DNA of 8,979 nucleotides from Sulfurovum sp. (GCA_015661795.1 DQVJ01000206.1:1-8979); one strand, 5' to 3'. Numbered from the stretch's first letter, positions 1 to 6,640 are shown. The notes: a model not told the origin generated them from the letters alone. Made by a program: numbers and translations.

Positions 1-92
1 GCCATCATATCGTCTACTTCAAAAATATCTAACTCACTATAGAGTCTTGCCAAAAATCGGTGTAGTATGGGGTATTGTTCTAATCTATGCAT
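1..92 (-). CDS. Hypothetical protein, N-terminal fragment cut by window edge
   Basis: An open frame starts at an ATG (92-90) and runs off the left edge, so only about 30 residues are visible (starting MHRLEQYPILHRFLARLY and then an acidic stretch). The start is supported by an AGGA-type ribosome binding site (AAAGGAAAG, complement of about 97-105) six or so bases upstream. It lies 41 bases downstream of the zinc-ribbon gene on the same strand and is probably the next gene of the leftward operon. I do not recognise the family, and the fragment is too short to assign a function. Confidence 0.5.
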   Translation of the reverse strand, partial: MHRLEQYPILHRFLARLYSELDIFEVDDMM

Positions 93-133
93 TTGTCTTT
101 CCTTTAATTTTTAATATTCTCATCTTTTACTTC

Positions 134-337
134 TTAATTCCAGTCGCTCATAAAATCACTACCGTCATACTCTGTGTAATTATTTTCTTTTACACAAACA
201 GGACAGACATCGTAAACGATGCCATAGCCTTCATTGTTCTCTATTTTTACACGAATCATCTTTTTTGCCTCTGTATTTTTTTCACAAACTGCACACATTT
301 TAGTTTCATTTGTTGTTTCTATTCCATAATTATTCAT
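134..337 (-). CDS. Small four-cysteine (zinc-ribbon-like) protein
   Basis: A 67-aa protein with two CxxC knuckles, C15-A-V-C18 and C45-P-V-C48, 26 residues apart. This is the layout of a treble-clef or zinc-ribbon fold holding one metal ion. The tail is acidic and ends in W-N. The ATG at 337 has an AAAGGAAA ribosome binding site about eight bases upstream. The gene follows the HD-domain gene by only 12 bases, so the two are almost certainly co-transcribed. Such tiny ribbon proteins are common in phages and integrative elements, where they bind nucleic acid or a partner protein. No specific function can be assigned from the sequence. Confidence 0.72.
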   Translation of the reverse strand: MNNYGIETTNETKMCAVCEKNTEAKKMIRVKIENNEGYGIVYDVCPVCVKENNYTEYDGSDFMSDWN

Positions 338-349
338 CGGTTTTTTCCT

Positions 350-805
350 TTATTTTTTTGCTAAGTCATCAGCTTTTAAAAAGACGGCTAAATCTTTTTT
401 CATCTCATCGCTTAACCCATCCCACGTACGTTTAAGTCGTCTATACTTTGGCATCTCATTTTTCTTTTTTGCTTTGCCCATCCCTCTTATGAGGTAGTGG
501 TGACGGACTATCTCTTTACTGTAGTCACTCACAAATCTCCAGTTTTTTATGACCAGGTATGAAATGGCTTCGTGGTTTCTAAATGAAAGTTCACCATTCC
601 CTCTTGCTATGTCATCATTGTCAGGTTTCGCTGTCAATGGCTTCCCAAAATCGTGCATTAGTGAAGCTAAAATGAGTTTGTACTGCTTCTCTCTTAAAAG
701 GTGGTAGGCTACCATTACTGTATGTCTAAAAACCCCATAACGGTGGTGGTCATTTTGTCTAAAAAGTAATGACTTCCAAAAGTTGTAACTATAAATACTA
801 TTCAT
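350..805 (-). CDS. HD-domain protein (putative metal-dependent phosphohydrolase)
   Basis: A 151-aa protein with a compact but complete HD signature: H28 in RHTVMVAYH, the H51-D52 doublet in LMHDFGKP, further histidines H78 and H102-H103 (IVRHHYLIRG), and a late aspartate at 146/147 (KADD). HD proteins bind one or two metals and hydrolyse phosphate esters of nucleotides or nucleic acids. The fold also occurs in the C-terminal part of tRNA nucleotidyltransferases, and this sequence resembles that stand-alone subgroup in style. The middle (110-127) is very basic, which would suit a nucleic-acid substrate. The start ATG at 805 has a strong AAAGGAG site. A -10-like box (TATACT, 835-830) lies 25 bases upstream, so the gene may have its own promoter within the leftward operon. 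The substrate is unknown. Confidence 0.8.
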   Translation of the reverse strand: MNSIYSYNFWKSLLFRQNDHHRYGVFRHTVMVAYHLLREKQYKLILASLMHDFGKPLTAKPDNDDIARGNGELSFRNHEAISYLVIKNWRFVSDYSKEIVRHHYLIRGMGKAKKKNEMPKYRRLKRTWDGLSDEMKKDLAVFLKADDLAKK

Positions 806-823
806 TATCTGTCTCCTTTATCT

Positions 824-867
824 ACTGTGAGTATACCTTTGCTACCCGACATCATTATGTCTGCTTT
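824..867 (-). promoter_or_regulatory. Promoter/operator element A, upstream of the HD gene
   Basis: Reading leftward, a dyad GACAT-aatg-ATGTC (861-848) is followed by a 12-base spacer and a -10-like TATACT (835-830), then ACAGT at the expected transcription start. The ATG of the HD gene lies about 20 bases further on. The same arrangement occurs at 1878-1837: 18 of 20 bases match across the dyad part, and the -10 and start region are also shared. The dyad sits where a -35 box would be, so a regulator binding there could act directly on polymerase. The start site and regulator are inferred. Confidence 0.5.
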
Positions 868-1069
868 AGTATCTTTTTGAAAAAATGATACTTTCTTTCG
901 CGTCAGATTGGAAGTTATGACTCACCCCTCTTGCTACAACTTTTTGGGCATCTAAGTCTAAAATCTTTTCAAAGAGTTCTTTTGTACTCAATGCATCAAA
1001 GTCCTCTATGTCCATCTCTAAAATCACATTTTTAAAACTGTCGTAAAAATATACGATTCCCGCTAACAT
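866..1069 (-). CDS. Hypothetical 67-aa protein
   Basis: A small protein with a hydrophobic/aromatic start (MLAGIVYFYDSFKNVIL) followed by an acidic, probably helical middle and a basic end. No cysteine cluster or known motif is seen. Its ATG lies inside the last codons of the 220-aa gene (7-base overlap), with AAGGAAAAAGG just upstream, so the two are translationally coupled. The pair sits between the two repeated promoter elements, and its stop codon lies within the edge of element A. This suggests that the two genes form a unit. I do not recognise the family. Confidence 0.65.
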   Translation of the reverse strand: MLAGIVYFYDSFKNVILEMDIEDFDALSTKELFEKILDLDAQKVVARGVSHNFQSDAKESIIFSKRY

Positions 1070-1725
1070 CCTTTTTCCTTTTCAAGTGTCACACTCGCTC
1101 TGCTCTCACAAATCTCATCTACTTCAATGACATCACCTAAACAGTTAAAAACGGTACGGTTTCCTCGTCCGTCATAATAAATATAATTTCTTATTTGACC
1201 CCATAAAGCTAGTACTCCCTTTCTCCATTTATAGTGCAACTTAACTGCATTTGAGACATAGGCTAAATTTTCTTCTTCGCTTCGCTTTAAGTAGTAGAGT
1301 TTATCTATCTTAATGCGTCTTTTAGGCTCTAACATTGCCAATGCAATGATAAGCTCACTCTTGCGTCTAAAGTTGGTATCTACATAGATGTATGGCTCTT
1401 TAAGTGCATCGTATTGTCTTCTCATATCTCTACAAGCATCTAGTAAAACTTCATAATCTATCTTTGAAATCTCTAATACTTCACAGAGGTACTCCAAGAA
1501 CTCTTCATAACGGACTTTTTCATTTCTTACATTGTAAGGGTCTTCTGCATTGATAATGCCTTGAAGGTAAGAGAGTATTTGTTCTTTATCAATTATTGAC
1601 TTTGAACGGAATACTATGCGACTTCGTGGACTTTTTGCATTTTTCAGGTCTTGATAGATAGCTTCTGTCGCTTCATCTAAATTGGCATTATTAAGTTGTT
1701 GTTGGATTAATTCTAGGGGTGTCAT
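1063..1725 (-). CDS. Hypothetical 220-aa protein
   Basis: A soluble, charged, largely helical protein with no signal peptide or membrane segment. The N-terminal third is rich in E, Q and N. The centre is rich in charged helices (LEISKIDYEVLLDACRDM). The C-terminal third contains a basic patch with tryptophans (KLHYKWRKGVLALWGQIRN) and a short turn-like DGRGNR segment. The ATG at 1725 has a clear AAAGGAG site. It is the first gene after the extended -10 promoter at 1847-1842 and overlaps the following 67-aa gene. I do not recognise the family. The context of small ribbon and HD proteins suggests a phage-derived or defence-associated cassette, but that is inference. Confidence 0.7.
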   Translation of the reverse strand: MTPLELIQQQLNNANLDEATEAIYQDLKNAKSPRSRIVFRSKSIIDKEQILSYLQGIINAEDPYNVRNEKVRYEEFLEYLCEVLEISKIDYEVLLDACRDMRRQYDALKEPYIYVDTNFRRKSELIIALAMLEPKRRIKIDKLYYLKRSEEENLAYVSNAVKLHYKWRKGVLALWGQIRNYIYYDGRGNRTVFNCLGDVIEVDEICESRASVTLEKEKGC

Positions 1726-1782
1726 TTAAGCTCCTTTAATAAGGGGCAATAAAATATTGTAAAGTTATTGTCCTAAATAAAA

Positions 1783-1835
1783 TCAAGTCACCGACACATT
1801 ATTTGTTGACTTGAAGTTGTCTCTCACTTTTGAGA
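1783..1835 (-). promoter_or_regulatory. Leader region with two inverted repeats
   Basis: Between promoter B and the 220-aa gene there are two dyads: TCTCA-cttt-TGAGA (1822-1835, short hairpin at the predicted transcription start) and TCAAGTCA...TGACTTGA (1783-1790 with 1807-1814, 16-base loop, perfect 8-base arms). Neither is followed by a T-run in the leftward direction, so they are not typical terminators. They may be operator sites or RNA leader structures. Confidence 0.35.
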
Positions 1836-1836
1836 T

Positions 1837-1878
1837 ACTGTATTATACCATTTAAAATGACAGCTTTATGTCTGCTTT
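1837..1878 (-). promoter_or_regulatory. Promoter/operator element B, upstream of the 220-aa gene
   Basis: Leftward, the element reads GACATAAAGCTGTC (imperfect dyad, 1872-1859), an 11-base spacer, then TGGTATAAT (1850-1842), a perfect extended -10, and ACAGT near the predicted start. Its upstream edge overlaps the last codons and stop of the DUF2779 gene. It matches element A at 867-824. Transcription from here would give a leader of about 110 bases before the 220-aa gene. The extended -10 without a good -35 is usual in Campylobacterota. Confidence 0.6.
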
Positions 1879-3362
1879 GTAATTTCTTTTAATTTTTTTA
1901 GCACTTTTACCATAGCTAAGGTGTCAAGCTCACAGTATCGGAGTAAATCCTCTCGTAGTTTTTCTACTTCATTTTTATTTTGCATAGCACTAAGTCGTGC
2001 ATAAGTCTGCATCGCTTCACTACCATTTTGAACACTTTCTAGGTTTTGATATGCTTCTGCCATTTTAGGCACTAAGGCAGGTAACACATACTTTATGGAG
2101 TAGCTTCCTTTCATAGCAGGGGTGTAGTAGTGCTTCTTTTGAAATGGTGTCATTAAGTCTTTTATGTTGTCGTGAATAGCCATAAGATGCATATCAAACT
2201 CATCATACATCTCTGCTAGTTTTCGTATGACTCCTTTTTCAAACCCCATATTGTAAGCAAGGACTGTGACATCTGTAGGTATGTTTTCAACTAACTTTTT
2301 AGCAAGTTCATAGCGAGGGTCAATGCCCTCTTTGGCTAAAAATTCTTTATGCTCCAAGTTGCCCTCTGCATTTTCTATGTGCAGTGAGTATTGAAACGGT
2401 ATCTGCATAAAAGGTCGAATGCCTTTCCACTCAGGAATAGCTTGCTGAAATGTCTCAAAGTCAAGATGATAAAGTGGGTAAGAGAGTGTTTCAATAAATT
2501 CTTGAATGGCTTCTTTGTCTACGATGGTACGCTGTTCTTGTTCGGAGATAATCTGTATTTGTTGAGATAATGAAAAGCTTGAAATATCGCTCAACTGATT
2601 AAAGTTTACTATACCATCGTGATAGAGTTCAAACTTCTTATCTGTTCTAAGTCTTGAGATGTTAAATATACTGTACTCAGGTACTTTACTTTGTTGCTTC
2701 CAACAGTATTCTATGGCATCACAGGCATAAGGTTTACTGCACTGCTCACCTATGCCTATAGGCGGTTCGCTCTCTTTACTTAGCATACTTCTAAAATTGT
2801 CCAAAATAGAGGGGATGTTATCTTGCCGTTCTTGGACTTCATCATCTACATTTACTATACTAAAGAGCTTTGAGACTTCAAGAGTATCATCACGGGTGTA
2901 TGCATTATTTATATGCACAATGTTTGTACACTTTACATCATAACCTAAGCCATTAAGCACATAGTACTGTATAGACGCATCATCAAGATAAACATCCTTA
3001 ACAGAGGTAGAACTTTTTACCTCATAAATTTCTACACTCCCATCATCGTTAATATGTAAAATATCTATCATCACCAAAACACCATCAAAACTAAAGGTAG
3101 CTTCATAAATGTCTTTAATGCCTTCATTAAGATACAGTTTTGTTAAGGCTATTTTTTCTTCAAATGTAGTTCTGTTAAAAGGAATTTCTTTGCCATTTGG
3201 GAAGAGTGTGCAAGCCAATGCACCTACTTCATCACCCGTCCTAAATATAGCTTTAGCAGAGGCATCAGGCGGTGTTAAAACATCTCTTTGATGCTTCTTT
3301 AGCCAAAGAGACTTTGGGCATTGTAATCCTCTTGTGTAGAGGGATTTTGATAGGTTCATCAA
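1866..3362 (-). CDS. DUF2779 protein: Cas4-like Fe-S nuclease fused to DEDD exonuclease-like domain
   Basis: A 498-aa protein. The N-terminal half looks like a Cas4/RecB-type PD-(D/E)XK nuclease: one cysteine near the start (C15 in LQCPKSLWLK), catalytic-type residues D100 and E114-V-K116 (YEVKSST), and a three-cysteine cluster C208, C214, C220. Together these are the four ligands of a Cas4-like 4Fe-4S cluster. The C-terminal half has DEDD/RNase H-like exonuclease signs: D301-F-E303 (YHLDFETF), N371 in LAYNMGFEKGVI, D398, and D480 in YCELDTLAMV. This layout is that of the DUF2779 family. The start is TTG at 3362 or ATG at 3359; a GAGG site fits the TTG spacing better, and the difference is one residue. 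The gene follows the specificity subunit by 10 bases, so it belongs to the restriction operon. A role in processing restricted or foreign DNA is inferred. No cas genes are nearby. Confidence 0.82.
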   Translation of the reverse strand: MMNLSKSLYTRGLQCPKSLWLKKHQRDVLTPPDASAKAIFRTGDEVGALACTLFPNGKEIPFNRTTFEEKIALTKLYLNEGIKDIYEATFSFDGVLVMIDILHINDDGSVEIYEVKSSTSVKDVYLDDASIQYYVLNGLGYDVKCTNIVHINNAYTRDDTLEVSKLFSIVNVDDEVQERQDNIPSILDNFRSMLSKESEPPIGIGEQCSKPYACDAIEYCWKQQSKVPEYSIFNISRLRTDKKFELYHDGIVNFNQLSDISSFSLSQQIQIISEQEQRTIVDKEAIQEFIETLSYPLYHLDFETFQQAIPEWKGIRPFMQIPFQYSLHIENAEGNLEHKEFLAKEGIDPRYELAKKLVENIPTDVTVLAYNMGFEKGVIRKLAEMYDEFDMHLMAIHDNIKDLMTPFQKKHYYTPAMKGSYSIKYVLPALVPKMAEAYQNLESVQNGSEAMQTYARLSAMQNKNEVEKLREDLLRYCELDTLAMVKVLKKLKEITKQT

Positions 3363-3372
3363 TTATATTTCC

Positions 3373-4458
3373 TCAAACTTTAAGATTGCTACTTTTTTTA
3401 TTTGTATATAAAACAACATCTTTGATTACCAATTTCTGAATGGCAGAAATAAGAGTGTCCATTAGTTCATAATCTAGTTGATTATTTTTTGTAGGGAGTT
3501 GAATTTTAGTAGCGTTTATTTTTGTACGATTAAATTTTGTTCCGTAATCATAGTTTAATTCTGTAATTGCCTTTCTAAAGCTTGAGATTACAAAGAATAA
3601 TTCAAATTTTTTTAATCTTTTATCAAAAGCTTTCATTACTTGTAAATGGCTTTTACCAATAAATTTAGTAGGTTGATAAAAAATAGTTCTTTCTGATTGC
3701 CAAGTATCGCTCAATGTAATTACATTTGAGGGGTTCAACGGAGGAAGATTACTCCAACCTATATATCCATTGTTTTGTGATTGATTTGACACATAGGGAG
3801 TTTTTCCATTTTCTGTAAGAATATTGGCATCATTCATTTTATATGCTTTTGATGGAGAAACGTCAAAGAGTGTATCAATTTGAAATTCTTTAAGCTCAAT
3901 TTTATCACTATCAAAATCGTGTAAAACTTGCTCTTCTTCAACAGTCAAAGTATAATCTTTTAATCCACTAGCTTCTAAATAAGCTTCTAATTTAGATATT
4001 CGCTCTGTTTCTAGTTCTATTATAATACTTTCCATAAATTTAAAATCAATTTCACCGTTTTTTGTTGGGAGTTGAATTGTTTCAACCTTTATTTTCTCCC
4101 AACCTGCCTTATTTGTCCATTCAAAATTTCCAAAAATAGTTTTTGAAATTGCACTACAAAAGAAAATATATTGATTATCGGTTAAACTATTACTTGTTAA
4201 GTTCCACTTAATAGCATAAGCGTCTTGCAACACAGTAAATTCTTTGTTTTGATAAAAAGTTGCACCTGTATTTGCTCCATTAGCAGATATTGAAATTACA
4301 TTTTTTAAAATTGTAGCATTATCTTTTGGTACATAATTATTTAAACCCTGATTTTGAATTCCAGCTGTCAAGGCAGGTAAAGAATATTTGTTTATTGCCT
4401 CACTTGGTAGTTCGGAAGTTTTGTATTTTAAAGATTTTATCTTTACTTTTTCAAACAA
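3373..4458 (-). CDS. DNA-specificity (S) subunit of BcgI-like restriction-modification system; translated start probably upstream by frameshifting
   Basis: This frame has the two-half architecture of S subunits, each half a target-recognition domain plus helix. The segment IQLPTKN plus a D-x(4)-M stretch occurs at residues 128-142 and again at 319-333. The second half opens with KEFQIDTLFDV (190-200). The matching opening of the first half, VEWGEYKLGDLFEKV, begins before the only usable start, the TTG at 4458, which would cut it in the middle. Upstream, the frame stays open for 21 more codons (to 4521) without ATG, GTG or TTG, reaching the last codon of the methylase gene. The full first domain is therefore best explained by a -1 frameshift from the methylase (see 4477-4527). 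With the upstream part, the S region is 382 aa, near the size of BcgI-beta. It would select the DNA site for cleavage and methylation. Confidence 0.8.
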   Translation of the reverse strand: MFEKVKIKSLKYKTSELPSEAINKYSLPALTAGIQNQGLNNYVPKDNATILKNVISISANGANTGATFYQNKEFTVLQDAYAIKWNLTSNSLTDNQYIFFCSAISKTIFGNFEWTNKAGWEKIKVETIQLPTKNGEIDFKFMESIIIELETERISKLEAYLEASGLKDYTLTVEEEQVLHDFDSDKIELKEFQIDTLFDVSPSKAYKMNDANILTENGKTPYVSNQSQNNGYIGWSNLPPLNPSNVITLSDTWQSERTIFYQPTKFIGKSHLQVMKAFDKRLKKFELFFVISSFRKAITELNYDYGTKFNRTKINATKIQLPTKNNQLDYELMDTLISAIQKLVIKDVVLYTNKKSSNLKV

Positions 4459-4476
4459 ATCACCTAGCTTATATTC

Positions 4477-4527
4477 TCCCCACTCAACATTTTCTAATTT
4501 TTCGTTAAGTGGGGATTCTACTTTCCC
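4477..4527 (-). other. Candidate programmed -1 ribosomal frameshift signal (slippery site, stop and stem-loop)
   Basis: In the leftward transcript the methylase frame ends G GGA AAG TAG, an X XXY YYZ heptamer (4527-4521) in the zero frame directly before the stop (4520-4518). After a 5-base spacer there is a 12-bp stem, TCCCCACTTAAC (4515-4504) with GTTGAGTGGGGA (4488-4477), containing one G-U pair and a 15-base A-rich loop. Slipping back one base continues as V-E-S-P-L-N-E-K-L-E-N-V-E-W-G-E-Y-K and enters the S frame with no stop. Known bacterial -1 signals (for example dnaX and IS3-type elements) use the same order of slippery site, short spacer and stem-loop. The stem is not followed by U residues, so it is not a terminator. 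Confidence 0.75.
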
Positions 4528-6539
4528 TCGTCACCTCTTTGTTTTAAAAGAGTAGAAATTTCCCAAGCCAAGTAATCACTGACAGTTTTTTTGAAGTCCT
4601 CTAAAGTAGGTTTTGTGTCTATGGGTGCTGATTGATTCCAATCTGCTCCATTAGTTGGGTCTATGTTACCCTCATAGTACTCTTTTTCAGTAAAAATGTT
4701 GAGTTTGCTCTTTCCAAAACGCACTAACTCTACTAACTCTTTGTATCGTTCTTTTGCATTGCCCGTATCTTTTAGATTGTTTCTTGCTTTTTTACGATTA
4801 CTTCTTGCATAGCCATCATTAGAGAAGTCTATAAACTTTACCATTTCATCTTTGTGGTGCTTTTCACCTACTTTAAAAACATAAATATTGGTTTGAACGC
4901 TAGCTTTTCCTATAAATATGTCTATAGGCATTTTAATGCTCGCTATAAGTGTATGCTTTTGTAATATCTTCGTAGTGTACTCTTTTGCTTTTCCACTCCC
5001 CGCTGAGTTTTGAATTATGATAGCCCCATAACCTTTATCCATCATATTAAGTGCTTTTAGCACAAAGTTCATCCCATTTCCTTTTGCGGAATAAGGAGGA
5101 TTAAGCACAAAAGCATCCGCAGGAAATTTTTCATCAGTTTTTCCAAAACCATAATTTCCATCAAATTCCAATGAATTTTCATTTAAAATATTTGAACTTC
5201 CATCACCCATCAAAATCATATTTAAAACTGCCAACATATATATACTAGAAAGTACCTCTAATCCGAGTAATTGTTCAGCTTTTATTTGTATCTTTTTTTG
5301 CGTAAGTTCTTCAGGTGAAGTAATACTATTTTTAGCATCAGTAAGCATCTCATTCATAGCAGAAACTAACAGTCCTGCTGAACCTGTCGTAAAATCCCAC
5401 ACGTAAGAGTCTTTATTTACTCTTGCCAATTTTACTAAGAGTGTTGCAACATAAGAAGGTGTTAAAACCACATCATTGAATTTATCTTGTGAAAAACCAA
5501 GCCAATTATACATTACGTTAAAAAGTTTTCCTGTAAAATCAGTTGTTAATCCTATCTTGTAATATATACCTATATCATCTATAATTTCTGTAAAAATCTT
5601 TTTTAATGGACTCTCTCCACCTTGAACTTTATTGATATTTTCAGTAGTAAGTGTATTTTCTAATGTTCTTACAATCAAATCTCTTTTCGTTTTAGGAATC
5701 TTTTTTTCGTTTAAAAAAGCTTTGATTTTTCTGAGTATTATATCTCCATCACGATTTCCTTCCTCTGTAGAAGATATTAACGCTGATTTATCAAGTGGGA
5801 AAACTTTACCGGGTATTCCAATGGTAGCGATGATGGAGGCAGATATAAGATAAACACGGTCAGCTTCTGTTAATCTTTCATCCTTATCATACATATCATT
5901 ATTCAGTTTTTTGAGACTGACATCAATTTCTCTCTCTTTTCGCTCTTTAATCTCGTCAGCTTGTTCTTGTGTTAGATTTAGCATCTTTACTTTTTCAGTA
6001 AAGTCATCAAAGTTTTCAGGTGCTAAAAAAGAGAAATCTGAAAATTCACCAACTTTTTGTCCTACACCATAATTACGTTGCGAAACAAAATAAACACCAA
6101 TCTCATATTGAATTTCTCCTACTTCATCTTTATATCCTGTCATACCAATGGCAATAATGTCTGTATATGTCGTATGGTGCAATACTGCATTTGCATAATG
6201 CACAGCACCATTTACAGCATAATCTTTTATATTTTTTATGTTTGGTTCACTCTTGGCAGTCTTATTTTCAACGTATCCCTTATCATTGAGTTTTACAAGT
6301 TTATTTTTATAACCTTTATACTCAATAAGAATAGGATAATCATTACCTTTTTTATCTCTTAAAAATAATTTTGCATCAGGTCTATTTCCACCATTACCCC
6401 CAGCTTTAGAATAGTAAGCAGTGAGTGCCTTCTCTATTTCAGTATTTACACTCTCTTGTTCAAGTTTATAATCTAATTTATAAGATTTCATCCACCCATT
6501 AGCTAAATCGGCGATATTTGGTTCTATTGACTGTGCCAT
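4518..6539 (-). CDS. BcgI-alpha-like restriction endonuclease-methyltransferase (RM) subunit
   Basis: A 673-aa bifunctional enzyme. Residues 1-130 carry a PD-(D/E)XK nuclease signature: P54-D55 in NRPDAKLFL, then E73-Y-K75 in LIEYKGYKNK. About 190-340 is helical, as in HsdM N-terminal regions. The amino-methyltransferase core follows: motif I D382-F-T-T-G-S-A-G (SAM binding) and motif IV N480-P-P-Y (catalytic, N6-adenine type). The C-terminal part should contact the S subunit. The size and domain order match BcgI-alpha (Type IIB), which cuts and methylates with one polypeptide plus an S subunit. No separate HsdR is present, which argues against an ordinary Type I system. The ATG at 6539 has only a weak purine-rich (AAGAGA) site. 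The stop codon lies within a likely -1 frameshift signal that joins this gene to the S gene. Confidence 0.9.
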   Translation of the reverse strand: MAQSIEPNIADLANGWMKSYKLDYKLEQESVNTEIEKALTAYYSKAGGNGGNRPDAKLFLRDKKGNDYPILIEYKGYKNKLVKLNDKGYVENKTAKSEPNIKNIKDYAVNGAVHYANAVLHHTTYTDIIAIGMTGYKDEVGEIQYEIGVYFVSQRNYGVGQKVGEFSDFSFLAPENFDDFTEKVKMLNLTQEQADEIKERKEREIDVSLKKLNNDMYDKDERLTEADRVYLISASIIATIGIPGKVFPLDKSALISSTEEGNRDGDIILRKIKAFLNEKKIPKTKRDLIVRTLENTLTTENINKVQGGESPLKKIFTEIIDDIGIYYKIGLTTDFTGKLFNVMYNWLGFSQDKFNDVVLTPSYVATLLVKLARVNKDSYVWDFTTGSAGLLVSAMNEMLTDAKNSITSPEELTQKKIQIKAEQLLGLEVLSSIYMLAVLNMILMGDGSSNILNENSLEFDGNYGFGKTDEKFPADAFVLNPPYSAKGNGMNFVLKALNMMDKGYGAIIIQNSAGSGKAKEYTTKILQKHTLIASIKMPIDIFIGKASVQTNIYVFKVGEKHHKDEMVKFIDFSNDGYARSNRKKARNNLKDTGNAKERYKELVELVRFGKSKLNIFTEKEYYEGNIDPTNGADWNQSAPIDTKPTLEDFKKTVSDYLAWEISTLLKQRGDEGK

Positions 6540-6562
6540 TTGTTTTCTCTTTTTTAAGTTTT

Positions 6563-6581
6563 ATAGTAAAAATTTTACTAT
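6563..6581. repeat. Perfect 19-bp palindrome, candidate operator
   Basis: ATAGTAAAA-a-TTTTACTAT has nine-base arms around a single central base. A related half-site, ATAGTAAA followed by TATTTA, recurs at 6624-6637. It lies between the RM start and its predicted -10 box, in the divergent region next to an HTH gene. It is a plausible binding site for that regulator. Confidence 0.55.
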
Positions 6582-6585
6582 TGTA
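6580..6585 (-). promoter_or_regulatory. Candidate -10 box for the restriction operon
   Basis: Leftward TACAAT (5 of 6 to TATAAT) lies about 40 bases upstream of the RM start codon. A -35 is poor (GTTAAT-like). The perfect palindrome at 6563-6581 would cover the transcription start, so a protein bound there could block initiation. The alternative TACTAT inside the palindrome cannot be excluded. Confidence 0.35.
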
Positions 6586-6588
6586 CTT

Positions 6589-6615
6589 TAAAAGGGTTAA
6601 ATATTAACTCTTTTA
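6589..6615. repeat. 27-bp dyad, candidate operator
   Basis: TAAAAGGGTTAA and TTAACTCTTTTA form 12-base arms around ATA with one mismatch (a G-U pair in RNA). No T-run follows on either strand, which argues against a terminator. It sits between the two divergent genes and near their likely -35 regions. Confidence 0.5.
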
Positions 6616-6623
6616 TGTAAAAA

Positions 6624-6640
6624 ATAGTAAATATTTATTC
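6624..6640. repeat. Degenerate second copy of the ATAGTAAA operator-like site
   Basis: ATAGTAAATATTTATTC repeats the left half of the 6563-6581 palindrome exactly (ATAGTAAA) and its right half imperfectly. The core TAAATATTTA is itself palindromic. The two sites are about 60 bases apart, upstream of the HTH gene. Confidence 0.35.

Noticed and set aside
47..364. Plus-strand hydrophobic open frame of 105 codons that could be read as a membrane protein
   Set aside because: It lies antisense to the well-supported zinc-ribbon gene and has no ribosome binding site. Its hydrophobicity comes from reading T-rich antisense sequence.
1866..3362. DUF2779 protein as a CRISPR Cas4
   Set aside because: The Cas4-like residues are present, but there is no repeat array and no other cas gene, and the C-terminal DEDD-like half is typical of DUF2779.
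4478..4500. ATG at about 4490 (in ATGTTGAGT) as the start of the S gene
   Set aside because: It is in another frame and meets a TAG after eight codons.
4477..4515. Stem-loop at the RM-S junction as a transcription terminator
   Set aside because: No U-run follows the stem in the leftward direction, and the operon clearly continues with S and DUF2779. Its spacing after the slippery heptamer fits recoding better.
6057..6362. Plus-strand open frame of 101 codons inside the RM gene
   Set aside because: It is an antisense shadow of the strongly supported methylase gene. Its I/F/Y-rich composition is typical of reverse-strand reading of AT-rich coding DNA.
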